Below the pieces are notes generated by a model. It saw only the letters and a list, made by a program, of their open reading frames with translations, made no database searches and was not told the DNA's origin. A program made the translations under genes and the position numbers. A DNA stretch of 53,494 nt. Source: Parabacteroides sp. PF5-9 (GTDB lineage Bacteria > Bacteroidota > Bacteroidia > Bacteroidales > Tannerellaceae). This document shows, in pieces, positions 35,851 to 44,236 of the stretch. The stretch covers positions 1 to 53,494 of the forward strand of contig NZ_JARXWG010000026.1 of NCBI RefSeq assembly GCF_029893105.1. The letters are read 5' to 3'. Numbering within the stretch: the stretch's first letter is position 1; each line of letters starts with the position of its first letter.

Positions 35851-37407
35851 ATGAGGAAGTCAACTATCTGGTTACTTACATTAGTAATGGCATTTGCTTT
35901 TACAGGTCTGTTATACCTGCAATTAAATTATGTAAGTATAATTCTGAGGACACGGAGCGAACAGTTTAACGAAATCGCCAAAAGAAGTTTACATCAGGTC
36001 TCTAAAAACCTGGAAGTAGACGAGACACGTCAATATCTGGAAGAAGATATGAAGCGGGAAGAAAATTACCTTTATCAGAATTCCCAAAATGCGCAAAGCC
36101 TGAGTCAGGTTATCAGTTCAGGGAAACTTCAGTTTGAATTTAAAGATGGTAGCGGAACGGTTCAACAAATAGAATTAAATAGTTTCAGTAGTAAAATTGA
36201 ACCATTATCACCACTGGCCAGCAGAACACCGGGTAGCAGCAGCATAGAAAGCACCTCCAGAGATTTACAAAAAACATTGATCCGCAGATATCGCTATCAG
36301 CAGGGACTTATGGATGAAGTCATCTATGACATGCTCTATACGGCAAACCTCAAACCCATAGAGGAACGTGTTGATTTTAAAAAGCTAAACACTTATCTCA
36401 AAACGGAATTTGTGAACAACGGGTTGAACCTCCCGTTTGTTTTTACTGTTATAAACAAAGACGGAAATGAAGTATACCGTAGTGGAGAGATTCAAAAACA
36501 ACCAATCGCATCTGATGTATTAACACAGATCCTGTTTGCTAACGACCCTCCCTCTAAACAAAATTACTTACGGGTATACTTCCCGACCAAACAGAAATAC
36601 ATCTCCAGTGAGATTACGTTTATCGTTCCGTCGATCATATTCTCATTGATACTATTAATCACATTTATTTTCACACTATACATCGTATTCCGTCAGAAGA
36701 AACTATCAGAGATGAAAAACGATTTCATCAATAATATGACACACGAATTGAAAACACCGGTATCTACCATTTCGCTTGCAGCGCAGATGTTAAAAGACTC
36801 GGATATCACCAAAAGCCCTGATGTGTTCAAACATATATCCGGAGTGATCAATGATGAAACAAAACGTTTAGGTTTTCTGGTCGAGAAAGTATTACAAATG
36901 TCACTGTTCGAACGTCAGAAAGCGGCATTTAAACTAAAAGAAATCGATGCCAATGACTTGGTGGCCTCCATCGCCAATACTTTCGCACTGAAAGTCGAAA
37001 AGTACGGTGGAACCATAGATATTGATCTGCGAGCAATCGATTCAAACATCTATGCCGATGAGATGCATATCACCAATGTGTTGTTTAATCTGATGGACAA
37101 CGCGGTTAAATACCGTCGCACGGAAGCACCTCTCAAATTAATGGCACGCACATGGAATGATGGCGGGAAATTATTGCTTTCCGTTGAAGATAATGGTATC
37201 GGTATAAAAAAAGAACACCTTAAAAAAGTGTTTGATCGTTTTTATCGTATACCGACCGGAAATGTACACGACGTAAAAGGGTTCGGATTAGGACTGGCTT
37301 ACGTGCGGAAAATAGTAGAGGATCATAGCGGGACCATACGTGCCGAAAATGGATCCGGAAATATTGGAACAAAATTTATTATTACTTTACCTCTTATAAA
37401 AAGTTAA
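35851..37407 (+). CDS. rprX: Sensor histidine kinase RprX
   Basis: The 518-residue kinase has a membrane segment near residues 5-25, a periplasmic region of about 240 residues and a second membrane segment (IIFSLILLITFIFTLYIVF). The HisKA phosphoacceptor is in NNMTHELKTPVSTISLA. The ATPase domain shows NLMDNAVKYR, VEDNGIGIKKEHL, FDRFYR and GFGLGLAYV. It resembles RprX of Bacteroides fragilis and is followed by the cognate regulator four bases later. RprX/RprY has been linked to stress and redox-related gene control; the signal here is unknown. Confidence 0.88.
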   Translation: MRKSTIWLLTLVMAFAFTGLLYLQLNYVSIILRTRSEQFNEIAKRSLHQVSKNLEVDETRQYLEEDMKREENYLYQNSQNAQSLSQVISSGKLQFEFKDGSGTVQQIELNSFSSKIEPLSPLASRTPGSSSIESTSRDLQKTLIRRYRYQQGLMDEVIYDMLYTANLKPIEERVDFKKLNTYLKTEFVNNGLNLPFVFTVINKDGNEVYRSGEIQKQPIASDVLTQILFANDPPSKQNYLRVYFPTKQKYISSEITFIVPSIIFSLILLITFIFTLYIVFRQKKLSEMKNDFINNMTHELKTPVSTISLAAQMLKDSDITKSPDVFKHISGVINDETKRLGFLVEKVLQMSLFERQKAAFKLKEIDANDLVASIANTFALKVEKYGGTIDIDLRAIDSNIYADEMHITNVLFNLMDNAVKYRRTEAPLKLMARTWNDGGKLLLSVEDNGIGIKKEHLKKVFDRFYRIPTGNVHDVKGFGLGLAYVRKIVEDHSGTIRAENGSGNIGTKFIITLPLIKS

Positions 37408-37411
37408 TTTT

Positions 37412-38143
37412 ATGGAAGAAAAACTGAAAATCTTTTTTTGCGAAGACGACGAAAACCTTGGTATGCTTTTAAGAGAGTACTTACAGGCTAAAGGGTATGT
37501 TACAGACCTTTTTACTGATGGAGAAGCCGGATATAAAGGTTTTACTAAAGGCAAATACGACCTTTGTGTATTGGATGTTATGATGCCGAAGAAAGACGGT
37601 TTTACACTTGCACAGGAGATCCGTTCAATCAATCCTGATATTCCGATTATCTTTCTTACTGCCAAAACAATGAAGGAAGATATCCTTGAAGGTTTTAAAA
37701 TAGGAGCCGACGACTATCTGACCAAACCGTTCAGTATGGAAGAATTATTGCTTCGTATTGAAGCAATCCTTCGCCGGGTAAAAGGAAAGAAAATGAAAGA
37801 TATTCCTTTCTATAAACTTGGAAATTTCTTGTTTGATACACAAAAACAGACCCTTTCCATTGGTGATAAGGCGACTAAACTGACCACAAAAGAATGTGAG
37901 TTGCTTAGTCTGCTTTGCGCACATGCGAATGAAATTCTGGAACGCAACTATGCCCTCAAAACAATTTGGGTAGACGACAACTACTTCAATGCCCGCAGCA
38001 TGGACGTGTATATCACCAAGCTACGTAAACTCTTGAAAGATGACCCGAGCATTGAAATCATCAATATCCATGGAAAAGGATATAAACTGATCACTCCATC
38101 CGGAGAAGACCAGACACGCGAAGATGGCATTCAGGTATTATAA
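37412..38143 (+). CDS. rprY: OmpR/PhoB-family response regulator RprY
   Basis: The 243-residue regulator has a receiver domain with the phosphorylated Asp55 in LCVLDVMMPKKDGF, the acidic pair EDDEN near the start and the conserved Lys in DDYLTKPFS. A winged-helix DNA-binding domain ends with RSMDVYITKLRKLL and IINIHGKGYKL. The sequence, from memory, is very close to RprY of Bacteroides fragilis. It lies four bases after rprX. Confidence 0.93.
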   Translation: MEEKLKIFFCEDDENLGMLLREYLQAKGYVTDLFTDGEAGYKGFTKGKYDLCVLDVMMPKKDGFTLAQEIRSINPDIPIIFLTAKTMKEDILEGFKIGADDYLTKPFSMEELLLRIEAILRRVKGKKMKDIPFYKLGNFLFDTQKQTLSIGDKATKLTTKECELLSLLCAHANEILERNYALKTIWVDDNYFNARSMDVYITKLRKLLKDDPSIEIINIHGKGYKLITPSGEDQTREDGIQVL

Positions 38144-38161
38144 CCTCTTACAGATAAAACG

Positions 38162-38194
38162 AAAGGCCGGTCTACAACAGATCGGCCTTTTTTT
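38162..38194 (+). terminator. Rho-independent terminator after rprY
   Basis: AAAGGCCGGTCT pairs with AGATCGGCCTTT around a short loop and is followed by seven T. Confidence 0.88.
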
Positions 38195-38254
38195 ATCCGG
38201 ATTTTAGAAAAATTTATCTCCTTTTCACTCAGGACGACATAACCCTTTGCCGAC

Positions 38255-39331
38255 TTATTCTGAGTCGTCTATAATCATGCCACTCCCAAAACAGAGATGA
38301 TGTTCCTTGTCGTAAATGACCCCATACTGCCCAGGCGCGATTCCCTGTATCTTCTGATCCGATTCTATGCGGTAAAGATCACCTATCCTGCGGATCCGAC
38401 CCGTCGAAAACTCAGGAGTATGTCTGATTTTAAACGTAATATCTTTACTCCCTTCAAATTCACCCCAAGGATCCTCAGTGATAAAATCAAATCCTTGTAA
38501 ATTAATTGTTCGTCCGTATTGCGTGTCCGGATCATATCCGTTAGAGACATAAACGATATTCCGCTTAATGTCCTTGCGGATCACAAACCAAGGGCCTCCA
38601 CTCAATCCCAACCCTTTGCGCTGACCGATCGTATGAAACCAATACCCGTTATGTTTTCCCAACACTTTCCCCGTTTCCAATTCGACAATCTTTCCGGGAC
38701 GCATACCGAGATAACGCTCGATGAATTCGTTATAATTGATCTTTCCTAAAAAACAAATCCCCTGACTGTCTTTTCGTTTGGCACTGGGCAATTTCTGCTC
38801 CTCAGCAATTGCCCGAACTTCACTTTTCAATAAATGTCCGATAGGGAACATCAATTTCTGGATCTGCAGACGGGTGATCTGTCCCAGAAAATCGGTCTGA
38901 TCTTTGAATGTATCTTTTGCTGTCGACAGCCATACCTTATCCGCTATTTCAGTTGTCGTGGCATAATGCCCCGTTGCAATCTTATCGAAATCTTTGCCCC
39001 AACGCTCCTCAAAACAACCGAATTTGATATACTTATTACACATCATATCCGGGTTCGGAGTCAGTCCTCTTTTGACCGATTCAATGGTATAACTAACCAC
39101 CTGCTCCCAATACTCTTCATGCAGTGAAACTACCTCCATCCGGCATCCGTATTTACGGGCGATATAGGAAGTCATCTCGATATCTTCCTCCGCCGGACAA
39201 TCGATATAACCGTCTTTATCCTCCATCCCAATACGGATATAGAAGATGGTCGGATCATATCCTGCCTCTTTCAACAGATGAACAACAACGGAACTATCCA
39301 CCCCACCAGATACTAATGCTGCAATTTCCAT
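38255..39331 (-). CDS. mnmA: tRNA-specific 2-thiouridylase MnmA
   Basis: The 358-residue enzyme thiolates U34 of Lys, Glu and Gln tRNAs in the cytoplasm. [20 protein letters not shown] holds the PP-loop (SGGVDSS) that activates the tRNA with [16 protein letters not shown] and ATGHYATT follow, and GICFLGKI carries the second catalytic cysteine. An upstream start at 39511 would add 60 unrelated residues and lies before a TAATTTTG promoter element, so the ATG ending at 39331 is chosen. Confidence 0.93.
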   Translation of the reverse strand: MEIAALVSGGVDSSVVVHLLKEAGYDPTIFYIRIGMEDKDGYIDCPAEEDIEMTSYIARKYGCRMEVVSLHEEYWEQVVSYTIESVKRGLTPNPDMMCNKYIKFGCFEERWGKDFDKIATGHYATTTEIADKVWLSTAKDTFKDQTDFLGQITRLQIQKLMFPIGHLLKSEVRAIAEEQKLPSAKRKDSQGICFLGKINYNEFIERYLGMRPGKIVELETGKVLGKHNGYWFHTIGQRKGLGLSGGPWFVIRKDIKRNIVYVSNGYDPDTQYGRTINLQGFDFITEDPWGEFEGSKDITFKIRHTPEFSTGRIRRIGDLYRIESDQKIQGIAPGQYGVIYDKEHHLCFGSGMIIDDSE

Positions 39332-39390
39332 AATCTTATTTTGCCTGTACGATTCATAAAAAGGAAACACAAGGAAGCCTTTTTGCCGTA

Positions 39391-39398
39391 CAAAATTA
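39391..39398 (-). promoter_or_regulatory. -7 element (TAATTTTG) that fixes the mnmA start
   Basis: CAAAATTA on the plus strand is an exact TAnnTTTG on the minus strand, 59 bases upstream of the start at 39331. Confidence 0.5.
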
Positions 39399-39492
39399 CA
39401 CATTTCCACGCTGATAACACCACACAAGGTCATTTTTCCCTCACAAGAGACAGAATGAAACCATTCTACGAGATTCTGGGAACAACAGCAGT

Positions 39493-39655
39493 AAAAACCA
39501 GGAACATCCAATCAAGTTTTTTACACCATCAAAAACACTTTTCTGTTAGAGGTACGTCTAAAATAATTTAGAGGTACGTCTAAATCTGTTTAGAGGTAGG
39601 TGTAAAACAATTTAGAGGTACCTCTAACAAAAAACAGACGTAGATGTATCTAAAA
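39493..39655 (+). repeat. Dispersed intergenic element, copy 4 (five units)
   Basis: The leader (AAAAACCAGGAACATCC to CACTTTTCTG) occupies 39493-39545. Units begin at 39546, 39568, 39590, 39612 and, degenerate, 39634: again 22 bp apart. The third unit combines a TTAGAGG left half with a GGTGTAA right half. It lies between divergent mnmA and the dipeptidyl peptidase gene. The rest of the gap 39332-39788 holds only the two promoters. Confidence 0.88.
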
Positions 39656-39726
39656 AACAGCCACTGCCTTCTTGTTATTTCAACAGGATGGATCCATTTA
39701 ACCATCACAATGCCACAAAATAATTT

Positions 39727-39734
39727 TACCTTTG
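39727..39734 (+). promoter_or_regulatory. -7 element (TACCTTTG) for the dipeptidyl peptidase gene
   Basis: Exact TAnnTTTG match, 54 bases before the ATG at 39789. Confidence 0.5.
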
Positions 39735-39788
39735 CACATGATTTGACGATACGACAAACAAATATTATAAACATAGAAGTGTTATGTT

Positions 39789-41849
39789 ATGAAAAAAATA
39801 GGTGTATTATTTATGACAACAATGATTATGATGGGATGTACCGGTAAAGAAAACAATCAGACAGGCCATGACGCTGGCTCAGAAAAAACGTTCAACTATG
39901 TTGTTGATCAGTTTGCCGACCTACAGATTCTGCGCTACGAAGTGCCGGGATTCGACGACCTGTCTCTGCAACAGAAACAATTGCTTTATCATCTTTCCGA
40001 AGCGGGATTGATGGGACGGGATATCCTTTTTGATCAAAACAATCGTTACAATCTGGCGATTCGAAGAACATTAGAAGCTATTTATACAAATTATACGGGA
40101 GACCGGAATGAGTCACAATTTCAAGCATTCGAGACCTACCTGAAACGCGTTTGGTTCTCAAATGGGATCCACCATCATTATGCAGAAGATAAATTTGCTC
40201 CCGGTTTTTCGTTGGAATTCTTCACTGAAGCCGTTCGTCAATTGAATATAGCCGACTTACCTTTGCGTGCAGGACAGGATACGGATCAGTTTTTAGCCGA
40301 AATCACTCCTGTTATTTTCGATCAGGCAGTCATGTCCAAACGTACCGTACAGAGTGAAAATATAGATCTCATTCAAGCTTCGGCCAACAACTATTACGGC
40401 GAAGGAGTCACTCAGAAAGAGGTAGAAGCCTTTTATGCAAAAATGAAAAATCCGAACGACTCAACCCCTGTTTCTTATGGATTAAACAGTCGTCTGGTGA
40501 AAGAAAACGGCCAATTAGTTGAAAAAGTATGGAAAGTAGGCGGGTTGTATACGGAAGCCATTGAACCGATTGTCGAAGAGTTAAAAAAAGCCGTTTTATT
40601 CGCAGAAAACGAGGCTCAAAAGGGGGTAATCGAAAAACTGATCGCCTATTATCAAACCGGAGATTTAAAAACATTCGATGCTTATGCCATTCTATGGGTA
40701 AAGGATACGGATTCGGAAGTTGATTTTGTCAATGGATTCACAGAAACGTATGGCGATCCGTTAGGCATGAAAGCCAGCTGGGAGTCGACCGTTAATTTCA
40801 TCAATAAAGAAGCGACCAAACGGACTAAATTGATTAGCGACAATGCCCAATGGTTTGAAGATCATTCTCCGGTCGATAATCGTTTCAAGAAAAAAGAAGT
40901 CAAAGGGGTAACGGCTAAAGTGATCACTGTTGCGATGTTGGGAGGAGACTGTTATCCGGCGACTCCAATCGGTATTAATCTGCCAAACTCGAACTGGATA
41001 CGTGAACATTACGGTTCCAAATCAGTGACCATCGAAAATATTACCGAAGCTTATGACAAAGCATCCCAAGGAGGAGGACTGGCACAAGAATTTGTATGGA
41101 GTGATACCGAACGGGAATTGCGTAATACATACGGTTTTTTAACCGGAAATCTCCATACAGACCTTCATGAATGCCTCGGACATGGCTCCGGTATTATCCT
41201 CCCGGGAGTAGACCCCGACGGATTAAAAGCCTATAGTTCTACGTTGGAAGAGGCTCGAGCCGATCTTTTCGGATTGTATTATATCGCCGATCAGAAATTA
41301 ATCGATTTAGGACTTGTACCTGATGCAGAAGCCTATAAAGCCGAGTATTATAATTTCATGATGAATGGTTTGATGACCCAACTTGTTCGTATCGAATTAG
41401 GCAAAAATATAGAAGAAGCCCATATGCGTAATCGGCAGTTAATTGCCAAATGGGTATTCGAAAAAGGGCAAAAAGAACAAGTCGTTGAATTAAAGAAAAA
41501 AGAGGGGAAAACGTATGTTGTGATCAATGATTACAAGAAATTGCGTGAACTATTCGGTGAATTACTGGTCGAAGTTCAACGGATTAAAAGTGAAGGAGAC
41601 TTCGAAGCCGGCAAACAGTTGGTTGAAAATTATGCCGTTAAAATTGATCCGGAACTACATGCGGAAGTACTCGAGCGATATGCCAAATTAAATCTTGCAC
41701 CTTACAGAGGATTCATCAATCCGATAATGAAAGAGGTGAAAAACAATCAGGGAGTTGTTACCGATATCATTCTGGATTATACGGAAGGGTATACCGAACA
41801 AATGCTTCGTTATAGCCGCGAATACTCTTTTCTGCCTGCATACAATTAA
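39789..41849 (+). CDS. Dipeptidyl peptidase III (M49) lipoprotein
   Basis: The 686-residue metallopeptidase removes dipeptides from the N-terminus of short peptides. The zinc motif is HECLGH (His460 to His465), the form known from Bacteroides thetaiotaomicron DPP III, in place of the eukaryotic HELLGH. The third ligand lies in LEEARADLFGLYY. The N-terminus is a lipoprotein signal (LFMTTMIMMGC), so the enzyme should be membrane-anchored outside the cytoplasm, unlike cytosolic eukaryotic DPP III. Confidence 0.93.
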   Translation: MKKIGVLFMTTMIMMGCTGKENNQTGHDAGSEKTFNYVVDQFADLQILRYEVPGFDDLSLQQKQLLYHLSEAGLMGRDILFDQNNRYNLAIRRTLEAIYTNYTGDRNESQFQAFETYLKRVWFSNGIHHHYAEDKFAPGFSLEFFTEAVRQLNIADLPLRAGQDTDQFLAEITPVIFDQAVMSKRTVQSENIDLIQASANNYYGEGVTQKEVEAFYAKMKNPNDSTPVSYGLNSRLVKENGQLVEKVWKVGGLYTEAIEPIVEELKKAVLFAENEAQKGVIEKLIAYYQTGDLKTFDAYAILWVKDTDSEVDFVNGFTETYGDPLGMKASWESTVNFINKEATKRTKLISDNAQWFEDHSPVDNRFKKKEVKGVTAKVITVAMLGGDCYPATPIGINLPNSNWIREHYGSKSVTIENITEAYDKASQGGGLAQEFVWSDTERELRNTYGFLTGNLHTDLHECLGHGSGIILPGVDPDGLKAYSSTLEEARADLFGLYYIADQKLIDLGLVPDAEAYKAEYYNFMMNGLMTQLVRIELGKNIEEAHMRNRQLIAKWVFEKGQKEQVVELKKKEGKTYVVINDYKKLRELFGELLVEVQRIKSEGDFEAGKQLVENYAVKIDPELHAEVLERYAKLNLAPYRGFINPIMKEVKNNQGVVTDIILDYTEGYTEQMLRYSREYSFLPAYN

Positions 41850-41860
41850 TCTTTAATAAT

Positions 41861-41894
41861 CATCTAAAAGTCGGTGAATACTGACTTTTAGATG
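41861..41894. terminator. Hairpin after the dipeptidyl peptidase gene
   Basis: CATCTAAAAGTC pairs perfectly with GACTTTTAGATG over 12 bp around a 10-base loop. No long T-run follows on the plus strand, so termination may be partial, and the start of the next gene is only about 11 bases away. Confidence 0.6.
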
Positions 41895-41904
41895 ACTCCT
41901 TTAT

Positions 41905-42567
41905 TTGAAGCCTGTGAAAAATCAACTTCAACATATACGAACTCAATTGCGTCTGTCGATGAACGGAATCGCCTCGACAAGCATGCGGGAAAAAGGGATC
42001 ACTTATAAACTCAATTTTGGTGTATCCTTGCCTAAACTCAAAGAGATCGCCAAGCAATATACACCCAATCCGGAACTGGCAGAATTATTATGGAATGAAG
42101 ATGTCAGAGAGTTAAAAATCTTAGCCACCCTATTATATCCGAGTCCCTCTTTCACCAAAGAAAAAGCAGAGGAATGGGTGATCGAAATACAACACATTGA
42201 GATTGCCGAACAGTTCAGTTTCAATCTATTACAGCATACATCATTTACAAATCAACTCGCAAAAGAATGGTTGTCGCAAGAAGGATACCGGCAACTAATC
42301 GCCTACCACCTTTATTTCCGGCTTTTCAAAAAGGACGTTCTACTTTCTGCGGAAGAATCTACGCTGTTATTGAATCAGATTCGTCAGACATTGGAAAAGT
42401 CATCCGTCCCTTTTCAAAGGATCGCTTTTTCTACACTCATCGAGTATGGCAAACAGACAAAAGAGCAAGCCGAAAAGGTATTTGTCGCATTTGCAGATTA
42501 TAAAAATGCAAAAAAAAAGGAGAAAAAAGAATTATACGATCACTTATTCTTTGAACTGGATGAATAG
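41905..42567 (+). CDS. AlkD-like DNA alkylation repair family protein
   Basis: The 220-residue helical protein resembles the HEAT-like AlkD/AlkC family of DNA glycosylases that remove alkylated purines. SMREKGITYKLNFGVSLPKLKEIA-like sequence near residues 25-48 and the following NEDVRELKILATLL are typical of Bacteroidetes members. Whether the catalytic Asp and aromatic residues are present cannot be judged by eye. The start is uncertain: TTG at 41905, GTG at 41914 or ATG at 41959; the first keeps an N-terminal helix that I believe homologues have. Convergent with nadB, three-base gap. Confidence 0.72.
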   Translation: MKPVKNQLQHIRTQLRLSMNGIASTSMREKGITYKLNFGVSLPKLKEIAKQYTPNPELAELLWNEDVRELKILATLLYPSPSFTKEKAEEWVIEIQHIEIAEQFSFNLLQHTSFTNQLAKEWLSQEGYRQLIAYHLYFRLFKKDVLLSAEESTLLLNQIRQTLEKSSVPFQRIAFSTLIEYGKQTKEQAEKVFVAFADYKNAKKKEKKELYDHLFFELDE

Positions 42568-42570
42568 CCT

Positions 42571-44139
42571 CTATTTTTCCGCCGGATAATCCAATGTATA
42601 ATGAAGCCCTTTACTTTCTTTCCGATCCATGGCCTGGCGCATAATCAGATAACCGGTATTGATTATATTACGTAATTCACAAATCTCTTTCGATGCAACA
42701 GAGCGTTTAAAAAGACTTTCAGTCTCTTCATAAAGTATATCCAGACGATCCCAGGCACGTTTCAGACGCAAATCAGAACGTACAATACCAACATACGTAC
42801 TCATAATCTGCCCCACTTCTTTGGCACTTTGCGTGATCAACACCATCTCTTCCTGAGAACGAACCCCTTCATCATTCCAATCCGGTACATTTTCCTGATA
42901 CATATATCCCTCTATCAAAGAACGGCTATGTTTAGCGGCAGCATCCGCATAGACTACAGCTTCTATCAAGGAATTGGAAGCTAACCGGTTCCCTCCATGC
43001 AAGCCGGTACAGGCACATTCGCCAACGGCATACAACCGTTTAATGGAAGAGCAACCATCAAGATCAACCTTAATTCCTCCGCATAAATAATGAGCTGCCG
43101 GAGCCACAGGGATATACTCTTTCGTAATATCAATTCCCAAGCTTAGACATTTTTCATAAATATTGGGGAAATGCTTTTTGGTTTCTTCCGGGTCTTTATG
43201 TGTGACGTCCAGACAGACGTAATCTTCTCCTCTATTCTTCATCTCATTGTCGATTGCACGGGCGACAATATCCCTTGGAGCTAACGACAAGCGGTCGTCA
43301 TATTTCTGCATAAACTCCTTGCCATCCAGCGTTCGCAACACACCTCCATATCCACGCATCGCTTCAGTGATTAAAAAAGAAGGACGATCACCCAGATGAT
43401 AAAGCGCGGTCGGATGGAACTGTACAAATTCCATATCTTTCACCGTTCCTTTGGCCCGATAAACCATGGCTATGCCATCCCCTGTCGCAACCAGCGGATT
43501 GGTTGTCGTTAGATAAACCGCCCCTATTCCACCGGTAGCCATCAAAGTCACTTTAGAGAGGAATTTATCGATACGGCCAGTATTCAGATCCATGACATAC
43601 GCACCATAACACTCGATATCAGGCGTCTGCCGGGTCACTGTCACCCCTAAATGATGCTGAGTGATGATTTCAATGGCAAAAGAATTCTCAAAAACAGTAA
43701 TGCTTGGATGTGCTTTAATGGCCTGTATTAAACTATCCTGAATCTCTGCTCCGGTATTGTCTTTATGATGCAATATTCTGAATTCCGAATGTCCTCCTTC
43801 CCGATGCAAATCAAAATTACCTTTCTCATCTTTATCAAAATCGACACCCCAACTGATCAATTCTTCGATCTGTGCAGGAGCTTCACGCACCACCTTCTCT
43901 ACCGCAGTTCGGTCACTCAACCAGTCGCCGGCAATCATTGTATCTTCGATATGTTTCTCGAAATTATCTTTCAGCAGATCGGTCACCGACGCAACCCCTC
44001 CCTGCGCAAAATAGGTATTGGCTTCTTCCAGTCCGGACTTGCAAATGAGGGCTACTTTCCCTTTATCAGCTACTTTCAAAGCGAAACTCATTCCGGCTAT
44101 TCCGGATCCGATCACTAAGAAATCAAATCGTTGAGTCAT
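42571..44139 (-). CDS. nadB: L-aspartate oxidase
   Basis: The 522-residue flavoprotein oxidises L-aspartate to iminoaspartate, the first step of NAD synthesis. The FAD-binding motif is GSGIAGMSFALKVADKG at the N-terminus; the substrate region includes EGGHSEFRILHHKD, VQFHPTALYH and CTGLHGGNRLASNSL. A C-terminal helical domain completes the fold. nadA and nadC are not in the window. A TAAGTTTG promoter element precedes it. In anaerobes fumarate can replace oxygen as acceptor. Confidence 0.95.
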   Translation of the reverse strand: MTQRFDFLVIGSGIAGMSFALKVADKGKVALICKSGLEEANTYFAQGGVASVTDLLKDNFEKHIEDTMIAGDWLSDRTAVEKVVREAPAQIEELISWGVDFDKDEKGNFDLHREGGHSEFRILHHKDNTGAEIQDSLIQAIKAHPSITVFENSFAIEIITQHHLGVTVTRQTPDIECYGAYVMDLNTGRIDKFLSKVTLMATGGIGAVYLTTTNPLVATGDGIAMVYRAKGTVKDMEFVQFHPTALYHLGDRPSFLITEAMRGYGGVLRTLDGKEFMQKYDDRLSLAPRDIVARAIDNEMKNRGEDYVCLDVTHKDPEETKKHFPNIYEKCLSLGIDITKEYIPVAPAAHYLCGGIKVDLDGCSSIKRLYAVGECACTGLHGGNRLASNSLIEAVVYADAAAKHSRSLIEGYMYQENVPDWNDEGVRSQEEMVLITQSAKEVGQIMSTYVGIVRSDLRLKRAWDRLDILYEETESLFKRSVASKEICELRNIINTGYLIMRQAMDRKESKGLHYTLDYPAEK

Positions 44140-44161
44140 GTTGTATAAATGTTTTGGGCGA

Positions 44162-44169
44162 CAAACTTA
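44162..44169 (-). promoter_or_regulatory. -7 element (TAAGTTTG) for nadB
   Basis: CAAACTTA on the plus strand is an exact TAnnTTTG on the minus strand, 22 bases upstream of the nadB start. Confidence 0.55.
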
Positions 44170-44236
44170 ACCAAAAAACGATGAAAGAACACCACCTTGA
44201 TTCATTTATCATTAATAATAACCATTAATCATTATG

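Noticed and set aside
39332-39511. A 60-residue N-terminal extension of MnmA
   Set aside because: The extension has no similarity to the family and spans an exact -7 promoter element. The family start [14 protein letters not shown] lies at 39331.
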